From positions 1 through 54,765 of the forward strand of contig NZ_JAKLTS010000020.1 in assembly GCF_022012445.1 (NCBI RefSeq): a stretch of DNA of 54,765 nucleotides, read 5' to 3'. A model generated the notes under the pieces. The model searched no databases and was not told the DNA's origin. It saw only the letters and a program-made list of their open reading frames with translations. The translations under genes and the position numbers were made by a program. Shown one piece after another: positions 33,626 to 42,179 of the stretch (its first letter is position 1; each line of letters begins with the position of its first letter). The stretch is from Massilia sp. TS11 (lineage in GTDB: Bacteria; Pseudomonadota; Gammaproteobacteria; Burkholderiales; Burkholderiaceae_D).

Positions 33626-35656
33626 ATGTTCCCATCCAAACTCACTCCGCTGGGCGCGAGCCTGGCCGTTTTCCTGGCTGCCTGCGGCAGCGTTGACCAA
33701 GGCCAGCCGGTGCCGCAGCCGGTCAATGGCGTCTTCCTCGATGGCGCCGTCGAAGGCCTGAGCTACCAGGCGGGCTCGGCGGCCCCGGCCAGTACCGGCC
33801 CGAAAGGCGAATTCACCTGTCTGCAGGGCAGTACCGTGAACTTCTCGGTCGGCGGCATCAGTCTGGGCAGCGCGGCCTGCGCCACCAGCATCACGCCGCT
33901 GCAGCTGGCCGGCGTCAGCGACGACAAGGATGCGCGCGTGGTCAACCGCCTGCTGTTGCTGCAGCTGCTCGATCAAGACAGCGACCCGCAGAACGGCATC
34001 AAGATCACGGCCGCGGTCAACAGCGCGCTGGCCGGCAAGAGCCTCGACTTCGGGGCCACCCCGGCCGCCTTCCAGAGCGCGCTGGCGCCCGTGCTGACGG
34101 CGGCAGGGGCCGCCTATGGCGCGCGCAGTCTGGACGAGGACCGCCGCACCCTGGTGCGCGAGCATTTCCAGGACACGCTGGCTGCCAAGCTCAACACCCC
34201 GGTGGCCGAGAGCTTCAGCCAGAACACCGCCCTGGGCGCCGTGGCCGGCACGGTCACGCGCTACCAGATTCAGTTCGCCAGCAGCTACTACGTGCCCTAC
34301 GAGGGCAGCAATGCCGCCGTCAAGGCCGAGTTCCCGCTCGGCTTCCTGCCGTCCTATGGCTCGGCCCTGAGCTTCAAGGGTGTCAACAGCAATGGCGATC
34401 TGGAGTTCTACGGCCTGACCGACCGCGGCCCGAACGGCGATGGACCGAACGTGCCCGCGATTGGCGCCAGCGGCACCACCGGCGCCAAGATCTTTCCCGC
34501 GCCCAGTTTCGCGCCGGCCATCGGTGTGATCACCGTCGGCAAGAACGGCGCGGTGCTGACTTCCAGCATGCCGGTGCGGATGACGGCCACGATTCCGGCC
34601 TCCGGTCTGCCGCTGCCGATTGGCCAGCTCGGCAACTCGGCCGAGGTGCCGGTGTTCGACACCATGAAATACGACCCGGCCAGCCGCGCCAATTTCAGCG
34701 CCGCCGGTCTGGACAGCGAAGCCATCGCCTTCGACAAGAAGCGCAATGCCCTGTGGGTGGCCGATGAATACGGCCCCTTCCTGCTGAAGCTCGATGTGGC
34801 CACCGGCGTGGTGCAGGCCCGGTATGCGCCGGGCAGCGGTCTGCCCGACATCTTCCTCAAGCGCCGCGCCAACCGCGGCATGGAAGGCATGGCCTATGAC
34901 AGCGTGGCCGACAAGATCTACGGCTTCCTGCAAAGCCCACTGACCGACGGCAATGCGCTGTACAGCGTGAGCGGCAAGAGCGAACGCATCGAGCGCTTCG
35001 CCCGCTTCACGCGCTGGATGGAGTTCGATCCGAACAGCGGCAAGAGCACGCGCATGTTCGCCTATCCGATCGATGCGGCCGACTACCAGGACGGCCGCAC
35101 CGGCAATGCCAAGCTCGGCGAGATGGTCGCGCTCGGCAACGGCAAGTTCATCGTCATCGAGCAGGGCGCGGCGCCGAACGGCAAGGTGTTCAACAAGCTG
35201 ATGCTGGTCGACACGGCCAGTGCCACCGACATCGGCGCGGCCGCCTTCAATCCGGCCAGTTCGGATCTGGAAAAGAGCAGCATGGGCGCGCAGGCCGTGA
35301 ACGGGGCCGACTGGAGCAAGGTCGTGCCGCTGAAGAAGACCCTGCTGCTCGACCTGAACGCGATTGGCTGGCTGGCCGAAAAGGCCGAGGGCCTGGCCCT
35401 GGTCGATGCCAACACCCTGGCGCTGGCCAACGACAATGACTTTGGCCTGAAGACCAAGATCTTCACCCCGGCCGGGGTGGCGGTCGAGGGCGCCGATGTC
35501 ACCGCCTGCACGGTCGATGCGAATGGCCTCATCATCACCAGCGCGGCCCTGGGCTGCGACGCCGCCAACACCATCCGGGTGGCGCGCGGCGAGGACCGCG
35601 AGCGTCCGAGCCGCCTGTGGCTGCTGCGCTTCAATAAGGCCCTGAACAGCTTCTGA
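33626..35656 (+). CDS. phytase-like (esterase-like activity of phytase) lipoprotein
   Basis: This 676-aa protein begins with a lipoprotein leader (FLAACGS, lipobox Cys at residue 20). Residues 25-190 form a domain of unknown role, seen in some extracellular lipoproteins of this group. From about 220 onward it resembles the phytase-like beta-propeller family: GLTDRGPNGDGPN, GLDSEAIAFDKKRNALWVADEYGPFLLKLD, RRANRGMEGMAYD, KFIVIEQGAA and a final SRLWLLRFNK. Family members are predicted phosphoesterases or esterases, with little biochemistry. GAGG precedes the ATG, and a possible PHO box lies upstream. A surface or periplasmic role in obtaining phosphate is an inference. Confidence 0.78.
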   Translation: MFPSKLTPLGASLAVFLAACGSVDQGQPVPQPVNGVFLDGAVEGLSYQAGSAAPASTGPKGEFTCLQGSTVNFSVGGISLGSAACATSITPLQLAGVSDDKDARVVNRLLLLQLLDQDSDPQNGIKITAAVNSALAGKSLDFGATPAAFQSALAPVLTAAGAAYGARSLDEDRRTLVREHFQDTLAAKLNTPVAESFSQNTALGAVAGTVTRYQIQFASSYYVPYEGSNAAVKAEFPLGFLPSYGSALSFKGVNSNGDLEFYGLTDRGPNGDGPNVPAIGASGTTGAKIFPAPSFAPAIGVITVGKNGAVLTSSMPVRMTATIPASGLPLPIGQLGNSAEVPVFDTMKYDPASRANFSAAGLDSEAIAFDKKRNALWVADEYGPFLLKLDVATGVVQARYAPGSGLPDIFLKRRANRGMEGMAYDSVADKIYGFLQSPLTDGNALYSVSGKSERIERFARFTRWMEFDPNSGKSTRMFAYPIDAADYQDGRTGNAKLGEMVALGNGKFIVIEQGAAPNGKVFNKLMLVDTASATDIGAAAFNPASSDLEKSSMGAQAVNGADWSKVVPLKKTLLLDLNAIGWLAEKAEGLALVDANTLALANDNDFGLKTKIFTPAGVAVEGADVTACTVDANGLIITSAALGCDAANTIRVARGEDRERPSRLWLLRFNKALNSF

Positions 35657-35690
35657 GCCGGCTTGGCGCTCGCCTGAGCCCGCCTTACAA

Positions 35691-35718
35691 TGGGGGACCC
35701 CGTCGCCGGAGTCCCCCA
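35691..35718 (+). promoter_or_regulatory. hairpin covering a ribosome binding site and start codon
   Basis: TGGGGGAC (35691-35698) pairs perfectly with GTCCCCCA (35711-35718), whose last base is the A of the following ATG. The GGAG ribosome binding site lies at the loop edge (35708-35711). A -10-like TACAAT lies just upstream, overlapping the left arm. Confidence 0.45.
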
Positions 35719-36557
35719 TGCTCACTGTATCTGCCTTCGTCTTCGCCCTGGCCGCCAGTCCGGCCAGCATGGCTGAACTGGTCCTCAGCAGCGAGGGCGC
35801 GCGCATGAACGGCCTGCTGTACCGGCCCGCCGCCGACGGACCGCGCCCGCTCGTGCTGCTGCTGCACGGGATGCCCGGCAATGAACGCAATCTCGATCTC
35901 GGCCAGGCCGCGCGCGCGGCCGGCTACAACGTGCTGTTCTTCCACCCGCGCGGCATGTGGGGCTCGGCCGGGCGCATGTCCTTCGCCAATGGCCTGCAGG
36001 ATGTCGACGCCGTGCTGCGCTGGGCGCGCCAGCCCGAGATCGCGCGCCAGTACGGGATCGACCCGGCCCGCATCGCCCTGATCGGCCACAGCTACGGCGG
36101 CTGGCTGGCCCTGCAGACGGCGGCGCGCCAGCCGCCGGCCGTGTGTGCGGCCGGCCTGGCGGCCTGGAACGCGGGCCTGAGCGGCAAGCGTTTCGCCGAT
36201 CATCCGGACGAAAAGGCCAGCCGCGCGGCCGCCTATGCCCTGTACGCCGCGCCCGAGGGCGGCATGCTGCGCACCGACAGCGCGGCCCTGATGGAGGAAC
36301 TGTGGACCCAGCGCGAGGCCTATGACTACCAGGCGCAGGCGCCGGCCCTGGCGCGCCATCCGCTGCTGCTGGTGGCGGCCACGCGTGACAGTGCCGTGTC
36401 GGGCCCGGCGGCGCTGCAGCCGCTGGCGGCGGCCGTGCGCGCGGCCGGCGGCCAGGCCGACTACCAGGAGCTGGACGACGACCATGGCTTCAATAACCAG
36501 CGCCCGGCCCTGATTGCGCGCGTGCTGGCGTGGCTGGCGCGCGACTGTTTTCGCTAG
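35718..36557 (+). CDS. alpha/beta hydrolase, paralogue of the one at 16073
   Basis: This 279-aa protein has a short signal-like N-terminus (to about residue 19, ASMAE) and an alpha/beta-hydrolase core: LLLHGMPGNERNLDL, HPRGMWGSAG, the nucleophile elbow GHSYGGW, a late Asp in VAATRDSAV and His in DDDHGF. It shares long blocks with the hydrolase at 16073-16969, indicating duplication, though the two loci are 20 kb apart. The substrate is unknown. The start codon lies in a predicted hairpin. Confidence 0.8.
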   Translation: MLTVSAFVFALAASPASMAELVLSSEGARMNGLLYRPAADGPRPLVLLLHGMPGNERNLDLGQAARAAGYNVLFFHPRGMWGSAGRMSFANGLQDVDAVLRWARQPEIARQYGIDPARIALIGHSYGGWLALQTAARQPPAVCAAGLAAWNAGLSGKRFADHPDEKASRAAAYALYAAPEGGMLRTDSAALMEELWTQREAYDYQAQAPALARHPLLLVAATRDSAVSGPAALQPLAAAVRAAGGQADYQELDDDHGFNNQRPALIARVLAWLARDCFR

Positions 36558-36560
36558 GCG

Positions 36561-36590
36561 TTGACATGCCAAATCGGCCGATGCTATAGT
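36561..36590 (+). promoter_or_regulatory. sigma-70 promoter of the sugar ABC operon
   Basis: TTGACA (36561-36566) and TATAGT (36585-36590) are separated by 18 bp. It is one of the strongest sigma-70 matches in the window and lies right after the preceding stop codon. Confidence 0.8.
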
Positions 36591-36602
36591 CGGCCTCAGA
36601 AT

Positions 36603-36618
36603 TTGGTAACGTTTCCAA
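36603..36618 (+). promoter_or_regulatory. LacI-type operator of the sugar ABC operon
   Basis: TTGGTAACGTTTCCAA is a CG-centred palindrome with one asymmetric pair. It sits just downstream of the predicted transcript start, a classic repression site. Reversed it reads TTGGAAACGTTACCAA, matching the site before the TonB receptor (47034-47049) at 15 of 16 bases. Confidence 0.8.
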
Positions 36619-36671
36619 TCGAGGAACTTTACCCGGGCGCCTTTGAGGGCGCGACGCTCAAAGGAGACGCG

Positions 36672-37913
36672 ATGTTGACTGTTCACCGCCTGGCCGGCGC
36701 GATCGCGCTCGGCATGGCCCTGGCGCCCGCGCCGGGGCCGGCGGCGCCGCTGCCGCCGGCCGAAGTGATCCACTGGTGGACCTCGGGCGGCGAATCGGCG
36801 GCAGTGCGCGTGATGGCCGATGCCTACCGCGCCGCCGGCGGCACCTGGCAGGACAGCCCGGTGGCCGGCAGCGAGCAGGCACGCGCCGTCGCCATCAACC
36901 GCATCGTCGGGCGCAAGGCGCCGGCCGCCGCCCAGTTCAATACCTCGCGCCAGTTCCGCGACATGATCGACGCGGCCATGCTCGAAAATGTCGACGCCCT
37001 GGCCGCGCGCGAGCATTGGGACCAGACCCTGCCCGAACCGATCCGCGATGTGATCCGCCAGGACGGCCACTACTACGCGGTGCCGGTCGATTTTCACAGC
37101 CCCGGCTGGATCTGGTATTCGAAGGCGGCCTTCCGCAAGGCCGGCATCGCGCGCGAGCCGGCCAATATGGACGAACTGTTCGCCGCGCTCGACAAGCTGA
37201 AGGCGGCCGGCCTGATCGCCCTGGCTCACGGCGGCCAGAGCTGGCAGGAGAACATCGTCTTCATGACCGTGCTGGCCAATGTCGGCGGCAAGGACCTGTA
37301 CCTGAAAGTGCTGCGCGAGCGCGACCCGCGCGCGATCCAGTCGGACGCCTTCCTCCAGGTGCTGCTGGCCTTCAAGCGCCTGTCCACCTACGTCGACCGG
37401 GGCGCGCCGGGGCGCAACTGGAACGACGCCAGCGCTCTGCTGATCAGCGGGCGCGCCGGGGTGCAGATCATGGGCGACTGGGTCAAGGCCGAATTCGGCG
37501 CGGCCCGCCTCAGTCCCGGCAAGGATTATGGCTGCCTGCCCGGCTTCGGCGCGCGCGCACCCTATCTGATCCAGGGCGACGCCTTCGTCTTCCCGCGCCG
37601 CGGCAATGCCGACATGGCGCGCGCCCAGCAGTTGCTGGGGCAGGTGATGGTGGCCCCGGCCACCCAGCTGGCCTTCAACCGCCTCAAGGGTTCGCTGCCG
37701 GTGCGCCCCGATGTCGACGTCAGCACGCTCGACGCCTGCGCCCAGCTGGGCTGGGCCGCGCTCAAGGACCGCAGCCGCCATGTCGGCATCGGCGAGGTCT
37801 ATCTGACGCCCGACCAGAACGGCGCCCTGGCCGACGCCCTGACCGCCTACTGGAACCGCGAGCAGCCGGTGGCCCAGGTACAGAAGGCGATCGCCGCCGC
37901 TCTGAGGTACTGA
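36672..37913 (+). CDS. sugar ABC transporter substrate-binding protein (GtsA-like)
   Basis: This 413-aa family-1 solute-binding protein has a Sec signal (about residues 1-25). The mature start EVIHWWTSGGESAAVRVM closely resembles GtsA, the glucose/mannose-binding protein of Pseudomonas; AAAQFNTSRQF and HYYAVPVDFH continue the likeness. It captures sugar in the periplasm for the permeases and ATPase encoded next. AAGGAGA precedes the ATG at 36672. It is the first gene of an operon under a LacI-type operator. The ligand could be glucose or a glucoside; the locus context favours products of beta-glucan breakdown. Confidence 0.88.
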   Translation: MLTVHRLAGAIALGMALAPAPGPAAPLPPAEVIHWWTSGGESAAVRVMADAYRAAGGTWQDSPVAGSEQARAVAINRIVGRKAPAAAQFNTSRQFRDMIDAAMLENVDALAAREHWDQTLPEPIRDVIRQDGHYYAVPVDFHSPGWIWYSKAAFRKAGIAREPANMDELFAALDKLKAAGLIALAHGGQSWQENIVFMTVLANVGGKDLYLKVLRERDPRAIQSDAFLQVLLAFKRLSTYVDRGAPGRNWNDASALLISGRAGVQIMGDWVKAEFGAARLSPGKDYGCLPGFGARAPYLIQGDAFVFPRRGNADMARAQQLLGQVMVAPATQLAFNRLKGSLPVRPDVDVSTLDACAQLGWAALKDRSRHVGIGEVYLTPDQNGALADALTAYWNREQPVAQVQKAIAAALRY

Positions 37914-38740
37914 TGCGCGGCCTGCGCCGGCTGGCGCCCCATGCCGCCCTGCTGCCGCTGGCCGTGGTGACCTTGGGCGCCTATCTGGGCACCGTGCTGT
38001 GGACCCTGCGCACCTCGTTCACATCGGCGCGCTCGTTTCCCTCGGACGTGTTCGTCGGCTTCCTCCAGTACCAGCGCCTGTTCGACAATGAGCGCTGGCT
38101 GGTCTCGCTCGACCACCTGGCCCTGTATGGGGTGTTGTTCATCGCCGCCTGTCTGCTGCTGGGCTTTCTGCTGGCCGTGCTGGTCGACCAGAACCTGCGC
38201 GCCGAGGGCCTGCTGCGCACGGTCTTTCTGTATCCGTATGCGATGTCCTTTGTCGCCGCGGGCCTGGTCTGGCAGTGGATGTTCAATCCCGAGATGGGCA
38301 TCGGCCTCGATTGGCTGGTCGACGAAACGATGGTGATTCCGGCCCTGGTGCTGGCCACCACCTGGCAGTCGTCCGGGCTGGTGATGGCGATTCTGCTGGC
38401 CGGCCTGCGCGGGATCGATCCCGATCTGCGCAAGGCGGCGCGGCTCGATGGCGTGCCGGCCTGGCGCTTTTATCTGTCGGTGGCGCTGCCCCAGCTCGGG
38501 CCGGCCGTGGCCAGTGCGTTCCTGATTCTGGCCACCGGCGTGGTCAAGCTGTTCGACCCGGTGGTGGCGATGACCGGCGGCGGTCCCGGCATGGCCAGCG
38601 AGGTGCCGGCCAAATTCATCATGGACCACCTGTTCGGACGCGCCAATCTGGGCCTGGCCTCGGCCGGCGCGGTGATGCTGCTGGTGCCGGTACTGGCCCT
38701 GCTGCTGCCGTTTGCGCTGCTGCGCCGGGAGCGCGCATGA
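37913..38740 (+). CDS. sugar ABC transporter permease 1 (MalF type)
   Basis: This 275-aa inner-membrane protein has six hydrophobic segments and the EAA-type loop that contacts the ATPase (GIDPDLRKAARLDGVPAWRF, about residues 165-184). Its ATG overlaps the substrate-binding-protein stop by one base (TGATG), showing tight translational coupling. It pairs with the next gene product to form the CUT1-family channel. Confidence 0.9.
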   Translation: MRGLRRLAPHAALLPLAVVTLGAYLGTVLWTLRTSFTSARSFPSDVFVGFLQYQRLFDNERWLVSLDHLALYGVLFIAACLLLGFLLAVLVDQNLRAEGLLRTVFLYPYAMSFVAAGLVWQWMFNPEMGIGLDWLVDETMVIPALVLATTWQSSGLVMAILLAGLRGIDPDLRKAARLDGVPAWRFYLSVALPQLGPAVASAFLILATGVVKLFDPVVAMTGGGPGMASEVPAKFIMDHLFGRANLGLASAGAVMLLVPVLALLLPFALLRRERA

Positions 38741-39585
38741 ACGCGCGCATCGGCCGCATCGGGCTGCTGGTCTTTCTGGCGCTGGCGGCGCTGGCCTTTG
38801 CCGCGCCGCTGTATGTGATGCTGGCCACCTCGCTCAAGCCGCTCGAGGAGATCCGCGCCGGCGGCCTGTTCGCGCTGCCGCAGCAGCCGGACCTGGCGGC
38901 CTGGCGTCTGGCCTGGCAGGGCGACTGCGCCGATGCCGCCTGCGGCCTGCGCGCCGGTCTGCTCAATTCCGTGGCGATCACGCTGCCGGCCACCGTGCTG
39001 CCGGTGCTGCTGGGGGCCCTGAACGGCTATGCGCTGAGCTTCTGGCGCGTGCGCGGCGCCAATCTGCTGTTTGCCCTGCTGATGGCGGGCGCCTTCGTGC
39101 CGCTGCAGGTGATGGTCTATCCGCTCGTGCATGCGCTGGCGCTGATCGGCTGGTTCGGCAGCCTGCCCGGCATCGTCCTCGTGCACACGATTTTCAGCAT
39201 GCCGATGCTGACCCTGCTTTTCCGGAATTACTACCTGGCCGTGCCGCGTGAGCTGTTCCATGCGGCGCGCATTGATGGCGGCGGCTTTCTGCGCATCTTC
39301 GTCCAGCTGATGCTGCCGCTATCGCTGCCGATGCTGGCCGTGGCCGCCATCCTGCAGGCCACGGGCGTCTGGAACGACTATCTGCTTGGCCTGGTGTTCG
39401 CCGGTCCCGATCATCAGCCGATGACGGTCCAGCTGAACAACCTGGTCAACACCACCACCGGCCAGCGCCTGCACAACGTGAATATGGCGGCCACCGTCAT
39501 CACGGCGCTCGGCCCGCTGGTCCTGTATGTGTGCGCCGGCCGCTGGTTTGTGCGCGGCATCACGGCCGGCGCCGTCAAAGGCTGA
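38737..39585 (+). CDS. sugar ABC transporter permease 2 (MalG type)
   Basis: This 282-aa permease has the MalG-like N-terminus (PLYVMLATSLKPLEEI) and the EAA loop VPRELFHAARIDGGGFLRIF. The start ATG overlaps the upstream stop by 4 bp (ATGA). It completes the membrane part of the importer. Confidence 0.9.
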   Translation: MNARIGRIGLLVFLALAALAFAAPLYVMLATSLKPLEEIRAGGLFALPQQPDLAAWRLAWQGDCADAACGLRAGLLNSVAITLPATVLPVLLGALNGYALSFWRVRGANLLFALLMAGAFVPLQVMVYPLVHALALIGWFGSLPGIVLVHTIFSMPMLTLLFRNYYLAVPRELFHAARIDGGGFLRIFVQLMLPLSLPMLAVAAILQATGVWNDYLLGLVFAGPDHQPMTVQLNNLVNTTTGQRLHNVNMAATVITALGPLVLYVCAGRWFVRGITAGAVKG

Positions 39586-39590
39586 ATCTC

Positions 39591-40649
39591 ATGGCAAACC
39601 TCGCAATCGATTCACTCAGCGTCACCCTGAACGGCCAGCGCGTGCTGCGCGAGCTGTCGCTGCAGGTCGACGACGGCGAATTCGTGGTCCTGCTCGGCCC
39701 CTCGGGCTGCGGCAAGTCGACCCTGCTGCATGCGATCGCCGGCCTGCAGGAGGTCAGCGGCGGCAGCATCCGCATCGGCGGCGTCGATATGACGCAGGCG
39801 GAACCGAGTGTGCGTGGGATCGGCATGGTGTTCCAGTCGTATGCGCTGTATCCGACCATGAGCGTGGCGGGCAATCTTTCGTTTGGCCTGCGCATGGCCG
39901 GCATGGCGCGCGCCGAAATCGCGGCGCGGGTGGCGCGGGTGGCGGCCATGCTGGAACTCGAGCCACTGCTGGCACGGCGCCCGTCCCAGTTATCGGGCGG
40001 GCAGCGTCAGCGCGTGGCGATCGGGCGCGCGCTGGTGCGCGACGCCGGCCTGTTTCTGATGGACGAACCCCTGTCGAACCTGGACGCGCAGCTGCGCACC
40101 CAGCTGCGGCGCGACATCAAGCTGCTGCACCAGCGCCTGGGCACCACCACCGTGTATGTCACCCACGACCAGGCCGAAGCCATGACCCTGGGCACGCGCC
40201 TGGTGCTGATGCGCGCCGGCGAGATCCAGCAGATCGGCACGCCCGCCGAGGTCTACGCGCGCCCGGCCAATCTGTTTGTGGCCGGCTTCCTGGGCGCCCC
40301 GCCGATGCAGTGCGTGGCCGGCACGCTCGGCGCCGACCAGGCCTTCCATTGCGCCGGTCTGGAGCTCGATCTCTCCAACTATGCGTTTGCGGGCTCGCCG
40401 CGTACCGGGCCGGTGCTGCTGGGCGTGCGGCCCGAGCACGTGCAGGTCGGCGCCGGGCCGCTGCACGCGACGGTCGAACTGGTCGAGGCGATGGGCAACC
40501 ACCAGGTGCTCTGGCTGGCCGCGCCCAGCTGGCGTCTGGCGGCCTTGGTCCACGACGGCCGCAGTGTTGCACCCGGCAGCGAGGTCGCGCTGGGCATCGA
40601 TGCGGACGCGGTGTCGCTGTTCGACCCGGATAGCGGTATGCGCTTGTAA
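39591..40649 (+). CDS. sugar ABC transporter ATP-binding protein (MalK/UgpC type)
   Basis: This 352-aa ATPase has Walker A GPSGCGKST (about residue 38), signature LSGGQRQRVAIGRALVRD, Walker B LFLMDEPLSNLDAQLR and the switch His in YVTHDQAEAM. A C-terminal TOBE-like domain follows from about residue 245, as in CUT1 importers. It lies 5 bp after the second permease and 9 bp before the halogenase gene. All four importer parts are therefore encoded together. Confidence 0.93.
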   Translation: MANLAIDSLSVTLNGQRVLRELSLQVDDGEFVVLLGPSGCGKSTLLHAIAGLQEVSGGSIRIGGVDMTQAEPSVRGIGMVFQSYALYPTMSVAGNLSFGLRMAGMARAEIAARVARVAAMLELEPLLARRPSQLSGGQRQRVAIGRALVRDAGLFLMDEPLSNLDAQLRTQLRRDIKLLHQRLGTTTVYVTHDQAEAMTLGTRLVLMRAGEIQQIGTPAEVYARPANLFVAGFLGAPPMQCVAGTLGADQAFHCAGLELDLSNYAFAGSPRTGPVLLGVRPEHVQVGAGPLHATVELVEAMGNHQVLWLAAPSWRLAALVHDGRSVAPGSEVALGIDADAVSLFDPDSGMRL

Positions 40650-40658
40650 GGAGGGCAG

Positions 40659-42179
40659 ATGGACGACCTGGCGATTCGCGATATTCTGATCGTTGGCGGC
40701 GGCACCGCCGGCTGGATGACGGCTGCCGCACTGGCCGCGCTGCTGCCGGCCGGCCCGCGCATCCGCCTGGTGGAATCGGAGCAGATCGGCGCGATCGGCG
40801 TCGGCGAGGCCACCATCCCGCATATCCGCACTTTCAATGCGGCGCTCGGCATCGACGAGGATGCGTTTCTGCGCGCGACCCAGGGCAGCTTCAAGCTCGG
40901 GATCGAATTTGTCGACTGGCGCGCGCTCGGCAGCCGCTATATCCACGGCTTCGGCAAGATCGGGCCGGAATCGACGGGCTTGGTCAGCTTCTACCAGTAC
41001 TGGCTGCGCCAGTTCTTGGCCGGGACCGCGCCGGACCTGGCCGAATTCTCGATCAATACCGTGGCCCCGCGCCACAACAAATTCATGCGCGGCGCGGCCG
41101 ACATGCCGAATTCGCCGCTGGCCGATATCGCCTACGCCTTCCACTTCGATGCCAGCCTGTATGCGCGCTTCCTGCGCAGCTTCAGCGATGCGCGCGGCGT
41201 CGAGCGCATCGAAGGCCGCATCACGCGGGTACGCGTGCGCGATGCCGACGGCCATATCGCCGGGGTCGATCTGGACGACGGGCGCGCGCTGGCCGCCGAC
41301 CTGTATATCGACTGCTCCGGCATGGCCGCTCTGCTGCTGGGCGCGGCCCAGCACGTGCCGTTTGAGGACTGGAGCCACTGGCTGCCGTGCGACAGCGCCC
41401 TGGCCGTGCCCAGCGCGCCGAGCGGCCCGCTGCTGCCCTACACGCGTTCGACCGCGCACACGGCCGGCTGGCAGTGGCGCATTCCGCTGCAGCACCGGGT
41501 CGGCAATGGCCATGTGTTTGCCAGCCGCTTCATGGACGAGGACGAAGCGCGCGCCGTGCTGCTGCGCCATCTGGATGGCGAGGCCCTGGCCGCGCCGCGC
41601 CTGATCCGCTTCCGTCCGGGCCGGCGCGCGCGCGTCTGGCAGGGCAATTGCGTGGCCATCGGCCTGTCGGCCGGCTTCCTCGAGCCGCTTGAATCGACCA
41701 GCATTCACCTGATCCAGAGTGGCATCACGCGCCTGCTCCACTTCTTCCCCACGCGCGCCTTCGACCAGGTCGACATCGATGCCTTCAATGCGCAGACGGC
41801 GTTCGAGTATGAGCGCATCCGCGACTTCATCATCCTGCATTACCACCAGACCGAGCGCAGCGACAGCCCCTTCTGGGCTTACTGCCGCCGCATGGAGGTG
41901 CCGGACAGCCTGCGCCGCAAACTCGCGCTGTATCGCAGCCACGGGCGCATCGTGCGCGACGGCGAGGAACTGTTCACCGAGGTCTCGTGGCTGCAGGTGA
42001 TGCACGGCCAGGGCCTGCGCCCGCAGGCCTGCCACCCGCTGGTCGATCAGCGCAGCCCGGACGAGATCCGCGCCATGCTGGCCAATGTGGCCGGCGTGAT
42101 CCGCAAGTGCGTCGACGTGATGCCGCGCCACGAAGAATTCATCGCCGCCTGCTGCGCGGCTCCCAAGGAGAGTGCATGA
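40659..42179 (+). CDS. flavin-dependent tryptophan-halogenase-family protein
   Basis: This 506-aa protein keeps the residues that define flavin-dependent halogenases: the FAD motif GGGTAG (residues 13-18), the catalytic lysine K79 (QGSFKLGIEF, the same number as in PrnA), the halogenase signature WQWRIP (271-276), and the glutamate E345 in PLEST. Known members use FADH2, oxygen and halide to chlorinate or brominate an aromatic ring. No flavin reductase gene is present in the window. AAGGAGG precedes the ATG, and the stop overlaps the GH30 start by 4 bp, so it is firmly part of the sugar operon. Halogenase-like genes beside TonB receptors and sugar genes are known in other Proteobacteria, with unknown substrates. 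Confidence 0.9.
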   Translation: MDDLAIRDILIVGGGTAGWMTAAALAALLPAGPRIRLVESEQIGAIGVGEATIPHIRTFNAALGIDEDAFLRATQGSFKLGIEFVDWRALGSRYIHGFGKIGPESTGLVSFYQYWLRQFLAGTAPDLAEFSINTVAPRHNKFMRGAADMPNSPLADIAYAFHFDASLYARFLRSFSDARGVERIEGRITRVRVRDADGHIAGVDLDDGRALAADLYIDCSGMAALLLGAAQHVPFEDWSHWLPCDSALAVPSAPSGPLLPYTRSTAHTAGWQWRIPLQHRVGNGHVFASRFMDEDEARAVLLRHLDGEALAAPRLIRFRPGRRARVWQGNCVAIGLSAGFLEPLESTSIHLIQSGITRLLHFFPTRAFDQVDIDAFNAQTAFEYERIRDFIILHYHQTERSDSPFWAYCRRMEVPDSLRRKLALYRSHGRIVRDGEELFTEVSWLQVMHGQGLRPQACHPLVDQRSPDEIRAMLANVAGVIRKCVDVMPRHEEFIAACCAAPKESA

